From UBA4408 sp002389785 (GTDB lineage: Bacteria; Bacteroidota; Bacteroidia; UBA4408), in NCBI GenBank assembly GCA_035438985.1, contig DAORJK010000001.1:434001-498000 (forward strand): 64,000 nucleotides of DNA, in the 5' to 3' direction. This document shows positions 36,769-44,689 of this stretch, piece after piece. Within the stretch, counting starts at the first letter, position 1, and the number at the start of each line of letters is the position of its first letter. The position numbers and the translations under genes are program-made. The notes below the pieces were generated by a model, which saw only the letters and a list, made by a program, of their open reading frames with translations, did not search any database and was not told the DNA's origin.

Positions 36769-37938
36769 ATGCGCATATACAAAGCCGATTGGGTCTATCC
36801 GGTTTCGAGTAGTCCAATTAAAAATGGGATAGTAATAACAAGCGATCAAGGATGTATTTTAGACGTGTTGCATGATGAACAAGTCGAGTATGCTGCTGCA
36901 CTTGAAAATGCCGAAAAAGTAGATGGTGTAATTTGTCCTGGTTTTGTAAACACACATTGTCACATAGAACTATCTTACCTGCACAAACATTTGCAAAAGC
37001 ATACCGGATTAACCGGATTTATTAGCGAATTGCAAAAAAACCGCACTAGCTTTTCAGCGGAAATCATTGAATTTGAAATTCAAAAAGCATTGCAGGAAAT
37101 GCAACAAAACGGGATTGTAGCTGTATCTGATATTTGCAATGGGAATAGCACATTGAGTGCAAAAACGAAAAGTTCATTATACACTCATTCTTTTATTGAA
37201 TTATTCGGATTTGATCCGCTAAAGGCTACTACAATTTTTGAAAATGGCCTTGAATTGTATACTCAATTTAAACAAGCCGGACTTCCAACATCCATAACGC
37301 CACACGCACCTTATTCAACTTCTTTTAAGTTAATGCAATTAATAGTAGAACATTGTAAGTTGAACAATCAAGCCCTTAGTATACACAATCAAGAAAGTGA
37401 GGACGAAAACGAGCTTTATTTGAGTAAAAAAGGGAAGTTTGCAGAATTACTTCGCCATTTTGGATACGATCTGAGCCACTGGAGTTTTTCGGCTACTCGT
37501 TCGCTTCCCGGGTATTTTGAGTTCATTAGGTCTGAAAACCCTACACTGCTGGTTCACAACACATATAGTTCAGCAAGCGATATACAGTATGTGGCTGCGA
37601 AAAATGTCTTTTTTTGTTGTTGTCCCAATGCCAATCTTTATATAGAAAATACCTTACCTGATCTAACAGTATTAATAAATGAGAAGGTACAATTGACTTT
37701 GGGTACTGATAGTTTAGCAAGCAATCATCAACTGTGTATTTGGGAGGAAATTAAAACCATTCACCGCCAATTTCCTGCACTAAGTTTACACACAGTTTTA
37801 AATTGGGCTACATTAAATGGAGCTCGTTTTATGCGAATTGACGAGAAGTTTGGATCGCTTGAAAAAGGGAAAACTCCGGGTATTGTAGCACTGCCAGGAG
37901 GGGCTAATTTTACAGGTTCAGCTATAAAACTTGTATAA
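36769..37938 (+). CDS. amidohydrolase-superfamily metal-dependent deaminase/hydrolase
   Basis: The 389-residue cytoplasmic enzyme starts MRIYKADWVYPVSSSPIKNG. Metal-site residues are in order: HxH in NTHCHIELSY, His in SIHNQESEDE, His in LLVHNTYSSA and Asp in TLGTDSLASN. This matches the SsnA/chlorohydrolase/aminofutalosine-deaminase branch. The substrate is not determined; deamination of a purine-like compound is possible. The start was chosen from the promoter position. Confidence 0.85.
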   Translation: MRIYKADWVYPVSSSPIKNGIVITSDQGCILDVLHDEQVEYAAALENAEKVDGVICPGFVNTHCHIELSYLHKHLQKHTGLTGFISELQKNRTSFSAEIIEFEIQKALQEMQQNGIVAVSDICNGNSTLSAKTKSSLYTHSFIELFGFDPLKATTIFENGLELYTQFKQAGLPTSITPHAPYSTSFKLMQLIVEHCKLNNQALSIHNQESEDENELYLSKKGKFAELLRHFGYDLSHWSFSATRSLPGYFEFIRSENPTLLVHNTYSSASDIQYVAAKNVFFCCCPNANLYIENTLPDLTVLINEKVQLTLGTDSLASNHQLCIWEEIKTIHRQFPALSLHTVLNWATLNGARFMRIDEKFGSLEKGKTPGIVALPGGANFTGSAIKLV

Positions 37939-37975
37939 ATTCTGTTCCGGTTTAATTTTATTCAGCAAGTAAATT

Positions 37976-39004
37976 TTACTGTTGTTGCCAAATTACATTA
38001 CCCTTGCGGTCGATATATGCTGTTTTGTTTTTAAAGTTTCCTAAACGCACATAAGCTAAGCCATTTTTAAAATCGGAAGGGAAATCGTATTGATGAGTAA
38101 TCACTACTTTTCCTGTTTTATCAATATAACCCCATTTACCCGATTTTGCATCACCTTGACGCACGCATGCGAGGCCGTCGTTAAAATTAAATGCAGCGTC
38201 ATTATCTGCAGCAAGTACCATTTTACCGGTCTTATCAATGTAACCAAATTTTCCCTTTTTAAAGTCACCTACTCTAACAATTGCTAATCCATCAGCAAAA
38301 CGATAAGCCTTGTCATACTTAGCTTCCAAAACAATTTTTCCCTTTTTATCGATATATCCGTATTTTCCTGTTTGTTCATTTCCAATACGTACATTGGCTA
38401 AACCTTCATTAAATTCAAAGCAGTCGTCAAATGAATATTCAATCGCCAATTCGCCTTCTTTGTTAATATACCCCCATTTTGACTTGGTTAAATCACCCGA
38501 CTTTACGCGGGCTAAACCTTCACTGAAATCATATGCAGCATCGTAATTTGCCGGAATTACGATTTTGCCTGTTTTATCAAAATAGCCCAATTTATATCCT
38601 AATTGAAAGCGTGCCAAACCTTCAGAAAAGGGATATGCATAATCGCATTTAGCCTCAAAAATTACCTTTCCTGTTTTATCGATGTACAGCCATTTTCCAT
38701 CCTTTTTCATTGCAGCCATCCCTTCCTTAAAACCGTATCCATCTTCAAATTGTGGCTCAATAACTACTTTTCCGCTGCTATTTATAAATCCTTTTTTCCC
38801 GCCAAGTTTCACAGCAGCCAAGCCATCCATAAACTGATCGGCGAAAGAATATTGTGGGGTAACAATTATTTTTCCTGCCTTATTTATGTAGCCATATTTA
38901 CCTCCCTGTTGAATAGGGTAGAGCGCTTCTTGTGCTGTTACAGCCAATGTTAGCAAGCAAAGACAGAATGAAAGTAGCAGCGTATTCAGGAAAAACTTTT
39001 TCAT
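37976..39004 (-). CDS. WG-repeat (KWG) secreted protein
   Basis: The 342-residue protein has a signal peptide (to about AVTAQ), then about nine WG repeats of roughly 35 residues. Each carries a (W/Y/F)GY(I/F)(D/N)K.GK core followed by a beta strand and F.(D/E)GLA.V. The repeats fill the protein to its C-terminus, with no catalytic domain. It is probably a beta-propeller- or beta-solenoid-like binding protein in the periplasm or at the surface. Single gene. Confidence 0.88.
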   Translation of the reverse strand: MKKFFLNTLLLSFCLCLLTLAVTAQEALYPIQQGGKYGYINKAGKIIVTPQYSFADQFMDGLAAVKLGGKKGFINSSGKVVIEPQFEDGYGFKEGMAAMKKDGKWLYIDKTGKVIFEAKCDYAYPFSEGLARFQLGYKLGYFDKTGKIVIPANYDAAYDFSEGLARVKSGDLTKSKWGYINKEGELAIEYSFDDCFEFNEGLANVRIGNEQTGKYGYIDKKGKIVLEAKYDKAYRFADGLAIVRVGDFKKGKFGYIDKTGKMVLAADNDAAFNFNDGLACVRQGDAKSGKWGYIDKTGKVVITHQYDFPSDFKNGLAYVRLGNFKNKTAYIDRKGNVIWQQQ

Positions 39005-39152
39005 AACTTGTTATTTTGAGTTGAGCAAATATGAAAATTTTTTTTGAACAATTCTAAAAGAATTTTAGCCGGAATTTTGCAAAATCAACTAAAAAAAATC
39101 ACTAACTATCGTCTGAATCGATAATTCGATTTAGAGAATTCGACATTAATTC

Positions 39153-39160
39153 TATTTTTG
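39153..39160 (+). promoter_or_regulatory. candidate -7 box of the GGGP synthase gene
   Basis: TATTTTTG, an exact TAnnTTTG, 30 bases before the ATG at 39191. No TTG partner is seen. Confidence 0.35.
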
Positions 39161-39190
39161 TACAATATATAGCTCGCTCCGGCATTTAGA

Positions 39191-39922
39191 ATGAAAACCA
39201 ACATCTACGCATCCATACTTTCAGCGAAAAGCAAGGGGCAAAAACAATTTGCAGTGCTTATTGATCCCGACAAAATGCCCAATGCTGAATTTTTGGAAAA
39301 GGCAGTAGCTGCAGGGGTTGATTATTTTTTTATCGGTGGAAGTTTGCTAACGAACGGTAATTTGACCTATTGTATCGACTTTGTAAAAAAACGTACAACG
39401 ATTCCGGTAATATTGTTTCCGGGTAATATTTTACAAATTGATTCAAGTGCTGATGCCTTATTGCTTTTATCCTTGATTTCGGGCAGAAATGCGGACATGC
39501 TGATTGGCAAGCATGTAATTGCTGCACCTTTATTGAAAACAAGTGGTTTGGAAGTACTTCCAACAGGATATATGCTAATTGAAAGCGGCAATCAAACAAC
39601 CGTATCATACATGAGTAATACACTACCCATTCCAGCTGATAAAGACGATATAGCAATGTGCACAGCTATGGCCGGTGAAATGTTAGGTTTAAAAATGATC
39701 TACATGGATGCAGGTAGTGGTGCAAAAAATGCAATAAGTGAAACCATGATTAAAAAAGTTCGTTCAAGTATTTCAGTTCCCTTAATAATCGGAGGGGGAA
39801 TTAATACTGCAGAAGGTGTTCAAAAAGCATGTGATTCCGGAGCTGATTTGGTTGTTATTGGGACCGCATTAGAAAAAGATATTAACTTAGTAGATAAATT
39901 AGCCAAAGTGTTTCAAAATTAA
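39191..39922 (+). CDS. geranylgeranylglyceryl/heptaprenylglyceryl phosphate synthase family (PcrB-like)
   Basis: The 243-residue TIM-barrel prenyltransferase links a polyprenyl diphosphate to sn-glycerol 1-phosphate through an ether bond. Family features: AVLIDPDKMPNAEF, DYFFIGGSLLTNG, PVILFPGNILQI, IYMDAGSGAKNAIS, and the phosphate-binding PLIIGGGINTAEG with DLVVIGTALEKD. Group II members are known in several Bacteroidota, though the product's role is uncertain. It is followed after 10 bp by a ThiE/TenI-like gene. Confidence 0.92.
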   Translation: MKTNIYASILSAKSKGQKQFAVLIDPDKMPNAEFLEKAVAAGVDYFFIGGSLLTNGNLTYCIDFVKKRTTIPVILFPGNILQIDSSADALLLLSLISGRNADMLIGKHVIAAPLLKTSGLEVLPTGYMLIESGNQTTVSYMSNTLPIPADKDDIAMCTAMAGEMLGLKMIYMDAGSGAKNAISETMIKKVRSSISVPLIIGGGINTAEGVQKACDSGADLVVIGTALEKDINLVDKLAKVFQN

Positions 39923-39932
39923 CTAATTCACC

Positions 39933-40553
39933 ATGTTACTTTTAGTACAATCAAGTCCAAAAATTGTGCAGGGAGAAGCTGAAATCGTAAAAGAGCTGTT
40001 TGACAATGGACTCGAGACGTTTCACTTGCGTAAAAAAAATGCTTCAACTCGACAAATTGAAGAATACCTCAATGTTATTCCTCGCAAATATTGGTCAAAA
40101 ATAGTATTGCATTCGCATTACAGTATTGCAATTAAATACGACTTAAAAGGGATTCATCTTAACCGTCGATTCAAAAAACAAAAATTTATGTACTGGTTGA
40201 AGCTATTTTACTATCGCTTCAAAAAACCCAGTTTACAAGTTTCGTCTTCGTTCAATAATCTTTCTAGTTTATACAACGATGAGAATCATTACGATTATGT
40301 GTTTTTAAGTCCTGTATTCGATAGTGTTACCAAATCTGGATATCAATCCTCGTTTAGTCAACATAACTTAGCAGTAGCTTTAATGAAAACCAAACATAAA
40401 ATAATGGCTTTAGGTGGCATACATCCCAATCGATTTGATAGTATAAAAGAAATGGGATTTGCGGGAATGGTGTTATCAGATGCTCTTTGGAATAGTCCGG
40501 ACAGTGTTAATTTATTTAAAACTGCATTGGAAAAATTAAAACAGGTGTCTTAA
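39933..40553 (+). CDS. ThiE/TenI-like thiamine-phosphate-synthase-family protein
   Basis: The 206-residue protein has the TenI/ThiE fold pattern: ETFHLRKKNAS, VLHSHYSIAIKYDLKGIHLN, DYVFLSPVFDSVTKSG, and ALGGIHPNRFDSIKEMGFAGMV in two segments. A typical ThiE has QxRxK and a His/Lys-rich pyrophosphate site; here that site reads FHLRKK, closer to the aminotransferase-accessory or TenI branch. No other thi gene is nearby, so a thiamine role is uncertain. Confidence 0.78.
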   Translation: MLLLVQSSPKIVQGEAEIVKELFDNGLETFHLRKKNASTRQIEEYLNVIPRKYWSKIVLHSHYSIAIKYDLKGIHLNRRFKKQKFMYWLKLFYYRFKKPSLQVSSSFNNLSSLYNDENHYDYVFLSPVFDSVTKSGYQSSFSQHNLAVALMKTKHKIMALGGIHPNRFDSIKEMGFAGMVLSDALWNSPDSVNLFKTALEKLKQVS

Positions 40554-40558
40554 AATTT

Positions 40559-41173
40559 TTAAAACAACCCGTTTATTTCTGCATCAATTTTATTGAAAAT
40601 AATACCTAAATCTTCCGGGTTTTCAGCAAAGTTAATATTGTCAACTTCAATAACCAGAAGTTTTCCTTGGTCGTAAGTACTAATCCAGGCTTCGTATCGT
40701 TCGTTCAGACGCTTCAAGTAGTCTATCCGAATTGCATTTTCATAATCGCGACCTCTTTTTTGTATTTGATTCACTAAAGTAGGAACCGAAGCACGCAAGT
40801 AAATCATCAAATCGGGTGCTTTGATAAAGGTGTTCATCAAATTAAACAAGGAAATGTAATTCTCGAAATCGCGCGTAGTCATCAAACCCATTGCATGTAA
40901 ATTCGGTGCAAAAATATACGCATCTTCAAAAATAGTTCGGTCCTGAATTACCGTTTTACCGCTTTTGCGAATTTCCATAATCTGATTGAAACGGCTATTT
41001 AAAAAGTAAATTTGAAGATTAAAGGACCAACGTTGCATGTCCTCATAAAAATCATTTAGATAAGGATTATCATCCGCATCTTCGAAGTGTGCTTTCCAAT
41101 TATAGTGTTTTGATAAGAGCGTGGTGAGCGTGGTTTTTCCAGAGCCAATATTACCGGCAATTGCTATGTGCAT
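40559..41173 (-). CDS. deoxynucleoside kinase
   Basis: Phosphorylates deoxynucleosides for salvage. The 204 residues include the P-loop IAGNIGSGKTTL (5-16), the FEDADDNPYLNDFYED substrate region, the DRTIFEDAYIFA motif (DRS-like) and the lid segment IQKRGRDYE. It is close to bacterial dAK/dGK-type kinases; substrate preference cannot be read. PNP, another salvage enzyme, is at 54390. Confidence 0.92.
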   Translation of the reverse strand: MHIAIAGNIGSGKTTLTTLLSKHYNWKAHFEDADDNPYLNDFYEDMQRWSFNLQIYFLNSRFNQIMEIRKSGKTVIQDRTIFEDAYIFAPNLHAMGLMTTRDFENYISLFNLMNTFIKAPDLMIYLRASVPTLVNQIQKRGRDYENAIRIDYLKRLNERYEAWISTYDQGKLLVIEVDNINFAENPEDLGIIFNKIDAEINGLF

Positions 41174-41203
41174 AATTTAGGTTGAGATTAAATAGTGGTT
41201 ACA

Positions 41204-41232
41204 CAAAAGTATTTTTTTTTTTTAGAAATCAA
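41204..41232 (-). promoter_or_regulatory. promoter of the deoxynucleoside kinase gene
   Basis: On the minus strand, TTG (41232-41230), 18 bases including a long A-tract, then TACTTTTG (41211-41204). This fully matches the consensus and ends 30 bases before the ATG at 41173. Confidence 0.6.
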
Positions 41233-41269
41233 GTGCTTTTTATATTTAAATGAAAATTGATTTTTTGCC

Positions 41270-42082
41270 TTACTCTACTTTAAGCAAATCAATTAATTCG
41301 GCACTTTGGACATATAACATTCCCTTTTCGGTTCGTACTTCCGTATACTTCATGTCGGGAAGTTTAATTTCATTTTGAACCAATGTTTTTAAGTTGTAGG
41401 ATACTGCCTTATTGTCCTTCAAATAATAAATCATGTCGTTGATGACTTGAAATTTATTTAAATGCAAGATTGGGATTGTTTTAACATAAGTTCCATAGAT
41501 ATCAAAAACAACTATACCGGTTTCCGGATTATTCAAATAAACCAAATTAGCATATTCACACAAATAGGTTGGTGCTAGTTCAATTCCGAGTAATTGATTG
41601 ATATTGCTGGTTGTTTGTGAAACTTCCAAATTTTTATCCAATCGAATTAATTCAAATTTTTGTTGATTAAATAGCCAAATTCCATCGCTATGAGAAGCAC
41701 ATATTAACTTGGCTTGAGTCAAATTTAATTCCTCTAAATCTAAAGGATTTCCGTTTAAGCTCAGGGTATTATCGAGATATACAATTTTTGAAAAATCCTT
41801 ATAAAAAACCATCAATTTCATCGGATTGCTAGCATCCATACTTTGAATTGTACCAAAAGCCTTTATGCTAAACTTATTGAATACAGTGCCATTCACATCA
41901 TACTTCGTAATTTCATTTTTATCCACTAGGTAACAATTTCCCAAGTTATCAGTAGTAAAATAATTTCCTTGTGTATACACTCGCTTGTGCAAAATCAGCT
42001 TGTCGGAAGTTAGCGATAGCAGCATACTGCCTATTAAAAGAACGAGTATACGAAGTGTAAATTGTTGCTTAATTTTTTTCAT
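41270..42082 (-). CDS. secreted propeller-like protein of unknown function
   Basis: The 270-residue protein has an N-terminal signal or anchor (residues 10-26) and then a run of short beta repeats (NLGNCYLVDKNEITKYDVNG, SDGIWLFNQQKFELIRLDK, NPETGIVVFDIYGTYVKTIP) typical of a beta-propeller. No catalytic motif is recognised. It begins 14 bp inside the upstream GH3-family gene and is therefore co-expressed with it. Confidence 0.7.
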   Translation of the reverse strand: MKKIKQQFTLRILVLLIGSMLLSLTSDKLILHKRVYTQGNYFTTDNLGNCYLVDKNEITKYDVNGTVFNKFSIKAFGTIQSMDASNPMKLMVFYKDFSKIVYLDNTLSLNGNPLDLEELNLTQAKLICASHSDGIWLFNQQKFELIRLDKNLEVSQTTSNINQLLGIELAPTYLCEYANLVYLNNPETGIVVFDIYGTYVKTIPILHLNKFQVINDMIYYLKDNKAVSYNLKTLVQNEIKLPDMKYTEVRTEKGMLYVQSAELIDLLKVE

Positions 42083-43610
42083 TTTCGTTAAGCTTTAGTG
42101 ATGGATTAAGCGCATATAATTCGTCGATGTATTGGCGATCGTTGCATAAACGAGGTACTTTATTTTGACCGCCAAGTTTGTTTTTCGATTTGAGCCAATG
42201 ATAAAACGTAAAAGTTGGAACCGATTTTATAATAGGTGCACGTAAAATCATGTTGTGATAACGCTTTGCCTCGTAGTCGCTATTAATAGATTTTAACGCA
42301 TTGTCTAAAATATCGCTAAACAACAATAAGTCTTCAGGTTGCTTTTCGAATTCAATAATCCATTCATGAGCGCCACTTAGATTTCCCGATAAAAACACTG
42401 GAGCAGCCGTATATTCTTTAATAATGGAATTCGTTTTTTCACATGCGGTTGCCAAGGCTTGTTCGGCATTTTCAATGATTAACTCTTCGCCAAAAGCATT
42501 TATAAAATGACGGGTTCTACCACTAATTTTAATACGGTAAGGTGATAATGAAGTAAATTTAATTGTGTCACCAATTTTATAGCGCCACAATCCACCGTTT
42601 GTACTAATAATTAAGGCGTAATTCACACCCAGTTTTACATCCTCTAATTGCAAAGTAACTGGATTATCTAGATTGTTATTTTCCATTGGTAAAAACTCAT
42701 AAAAAACTCCATAATCCAACATCAATAATAATTCGTCACTGTTTGATTGATCTTGTAATCCAAAAAAACCTTCACTGGCATTATAGGTTTCAAAATAATT
42801 CATTTGAACTGATGGAATCAGTGCTCTAAATTGTTCACGATAGGGTATAAAACTTACACCTCCATGAAAAAACAATTCAAGGTTTGGCCAAACTTCCGTG
42901 AGGTATTGTTTATTGCTCAGTTTTAGCACATGCTTCACAAGTAAAAGAGTCCAAGATGGGACTCCGGCAAGACTTGTAACATTTTCAGACATGGTAGCAC
43001 GAGCCATTCGTTCAATTTTATTTTCCCAATCATCCATGAGCGCTATACTTAAATTGGGCGTTGTAACAAATTGCGCCCAAAAAGGTAAGTTCTGCATGAG
43101 AATGGCAGACAAATCGCCTTGATAAGAGTCAGAATTCAATTGATTAATTTGATGACTACCTCCCACTGTAAGTGACTTTCCACTAAACAACTGGCTATTT
43201 GGATTGTTATTGCAATAAATTGAAAGCATGTCTTTGCCTGCTTTAAAATGACATTCGGCTAACGATTCTTCGCTAACCGGAATGTACTTACTTTTCCCGG
43301 AAGTAGTACCGCTTGACTTAGCAAACCAACGAATAGGGCTATTCCACAACACGTTTTGTTCACCACTTCTAACCCGATCGATAAAAGGTTTTAAGCTATC
43401 GTAATTACGAATTGGCACGCGTTCCTTAAACTGTTGTATACTCGAAATTGAATTAAAATCGTACATACGACCAAATTCTGTATATCTGGCCGCATGAATC
43501 AGTTTACGAAACCAATCAAGTTGTACCTCGTGCGGATATTTCACAAACAACTCAATCTGGTGAATGCGTTGTTTCATTACCCAACTCATTATAGAATGAA
43601 GTAATGCCAT
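42069..43610 (-). CDS. GH3 auxin-responsive-promoter family (acyl-adenylate/acyl-acid amido synthetase-like)
   Basis: The 513-residue protein is of the ANL-like GH3 fold, with FAKSSGTTSGKSKYIPVSEE (P-loop-like SSGTTSG) and FFHGGVSFIPYREQF. YFETYNASEGFFGLQ (the nucleotide-binding Y..(S/T)EG) and WRYKIGDTIKFTS are also present. GH3 proteins adenylate carboxylic acids; bacterial substrates are largely unknown. It is transcribed with the propeller-like gene (14-bp overlap). Confidence 0.88.
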   Translation of the reverse strand: MALLHSIMSWVMKQRIHQIELFVKYPHEVQLDWFRKLIHAARYTEFGRMYDFNSISSIQQFKERVPIRNYDSLKPFIDRVRSGEQNVLWNSPIRWFAKSSGTTSGKSKYIPVSEESLAECHFKAGKDMLSIYCNNNPNSQLFSGKSLTVGGSHQINQLNSDSYQGDLSAILMQNLPFWAQFVTTPNLSIALMDDWENKIERMARATMSENVTSLAGVPSWTLLLVKHVLKLSNKQYLTEVWPNLELFFHGGVSFIPYREQFRALIPSVQMNYFETYNASEGFFGLQDQSNSDELLLMLDYGVFYEFLPMENNNLDNPVTLQLEDVKLGVNYALIISTNGGLWRYKIGDTIKFTSLSPYRIKISGRTRHFINAFGEELIIENAEQALATACEKTNSIIKEYTAAPVFLSGNLSGAHEWIIEFEKQPEDLLLFSDILDNALKSINSDYEAKRYHNMILRAPIIKSVPTFTFYHWLKSKNKLGGQNKVPRLCNDRQYIDELYALNPSLKLNENEKN

Positions 43611-43729
43611 AAATTAGTTCTTCAAAATTAGTTGGGTGAAGTTAAAATTTTTGGTTTAAAAAGCTTGTTTAAAAATGTAAGAGAAAACTACCTACACTTT
43701 TACTACATCTGTTTTGGTGTGAAATTATT

Positions 43730-43795
43730 AAAAGAACTGCGAGTTTAATTAATTCCAATTGGACATCAAAAACAAGAATTAAATGCAGTTCTTTT
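43730..43795. repeat. perfect 11-bp inverted repeat with nested 7-bp arms
   Basis: AAAAGAACTGC at 43730-43740 is the exact reverse complement of GCAGTTCTTTT at 43785-43795. Inside, TTTAATT (43744-43750) pairs with AATTAAA (43777-43783). A transcript from either strand could fold into a long stem with a small asymmetric internal loop and a 26-base apical loop. Confidence 0.6.
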
Positions 43796-43924
43796 CAAGC
43801 TTGTTTGGAGCGCATTGATAGGCAAAAAAGTTTCATACACAATAATCGTCAAAATGTAATCCTATACTCAGCAAGTGTTAGCCAAACAAAACTTTATTGA
43901 ACGAAATTTTCGAAACATTCGAAC

Positions 43925-43963
43925 AAAAAAAAATCTGAAGTTTACAATGACTTCAGATTTTTT
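43925..43963 (-). terminator. intrinsic terminator of the two-component operon
   Basis: On the minus strand, AAATCTGAAG pairs with CTTCAGATTT (arms 43931-43940 and 43951-43960), followed by a run of nine T (43933-43925). It lies 25 bases past the response-regulator stop. Confidence 0.88.
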
Positions 43964-43988
43964 GTCGAACAAGTTTTAAAATTCAACA

Positions 43989-44687
43989 CTAAGCAGCTAG
44001 AAGTTTAAAACCTTTTCCATGAATGTTTATAATTTCAATGGTGTTATCGTCTTTTAAATACTTACGTAATTTTGCTATGTATACATCCATGCTACGTGAA
44101 TTGAAATACGAATCGTCGAGCCAAATTGTTTTTAATGCAAAGGAACGGTCTAGAATATCGTTTTTATGCATACATAGTAATTGCAATAAATTTGCTTCTT
44201 TGGAAGTTAGCTTTTGTGATTTTCCTTTTCGTTCCAACATAAAATTTTGGGTATGAAAGGTATATTCACCAACTTTGAATTCAGCCGGAATTTCTGTTTT
44301 GTTTACTGAATTTGCGGTACGGCGTAATATAGCGTTGATGCGCACAAGCAATTCTTCCATACTAAATGGTTTTGTAAGGTAATCATCAGCTCCTGCCATA
44401 AATCCTTCAATGGTATCTTCTTTCATGGATTTAGCAGTTAGAAAAATAATGGGAACTGTAGAGTTTATGGCTCTAATTTCCTTTGCAAGAGTAATTCCAT
44501 CCTTTAGTGGCATCATTATATCCAGTAAACAAATGTCATATTTCGAGGATAAAAATTTAGTATATCCTTCTTGACCATTCACTGCTAAGTGAGTTTGATA
44601 TCCTTTAGCATTTAAGTACTCTGTTAACAAAGTACCCAAATTTGTGTCGTCTTCAACGAGTAAGATGTTTGCGATTGTTTTAGCCAT
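43989..44687 (-). CDS. OmpR/PhoB-family response regulator (RprY-like)
   Basis: The 232-residue transcription factor has a receiver domain (about 6-120) with acidic pocket VEDD, phospho-acceptor Asp56 in LLDIMMP and Lys in LTAKSM. A winged-helix DNA-binding domain follows (about 135-230: LTSKEANLLQLLC, RSMDVYIAKLRKYL, GKGFKLL). It starts 2 bp after the kinase stop. Confidence 0.95.
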   Translation of the reverse strand: MAKTIANILLVEDDTNLGTLLTEYLNAKGYQTHLAVNGQEGYTKFLSSKYDICLLDIMMPLKDGITLAKEIRAINSTVPIIFLTAKSMKEDTIEGFMAGADDYLTKPFSMEELLVRINAILRRTANSVNKTEIPAEFKVGEYTFHTQNFMLERKGKSQKLTSKEANLLQLLCMHKNDILDRSFALKTIWLDDSYFNSRSMDVYIAKLRKYLKDDNTIEIINIHGKGFKLLAA

Positions 44688-44689
44688 GA

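Larger units (their letters stand above)
43611..43988. other. 378-bp intergenic region with a long-range inverted repeat and a terminator
   Basis: No credible gene here. It holds a minus-strand -7-like box TAATTTTG (43630-43623) just before the GH3-family ATG. It also holds an 11-bp perfect inverted repeat (43730-43740 with 43785-43795) and the terminator of the two-component operon (43925-43963). Confidence 0.7.

Noticed and set aside
38090..38953. Three plus-strand frames opposite the WG-repeat gene
   Set aside because: They mirror the repeat period of the WG gene and show repetitive antisense sequence, so they are shadows.
36769..41173. The stretch from amidohydrolase to deoxynucleoside kinase as a menaquinone (futalosine) or novel biosynthetic cluster
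   Set aside because: Only the amidohydrolase and prenyl synthase would fit. No MqnA-D gene is present, and the genes lie on alternating strands with separate promoters.
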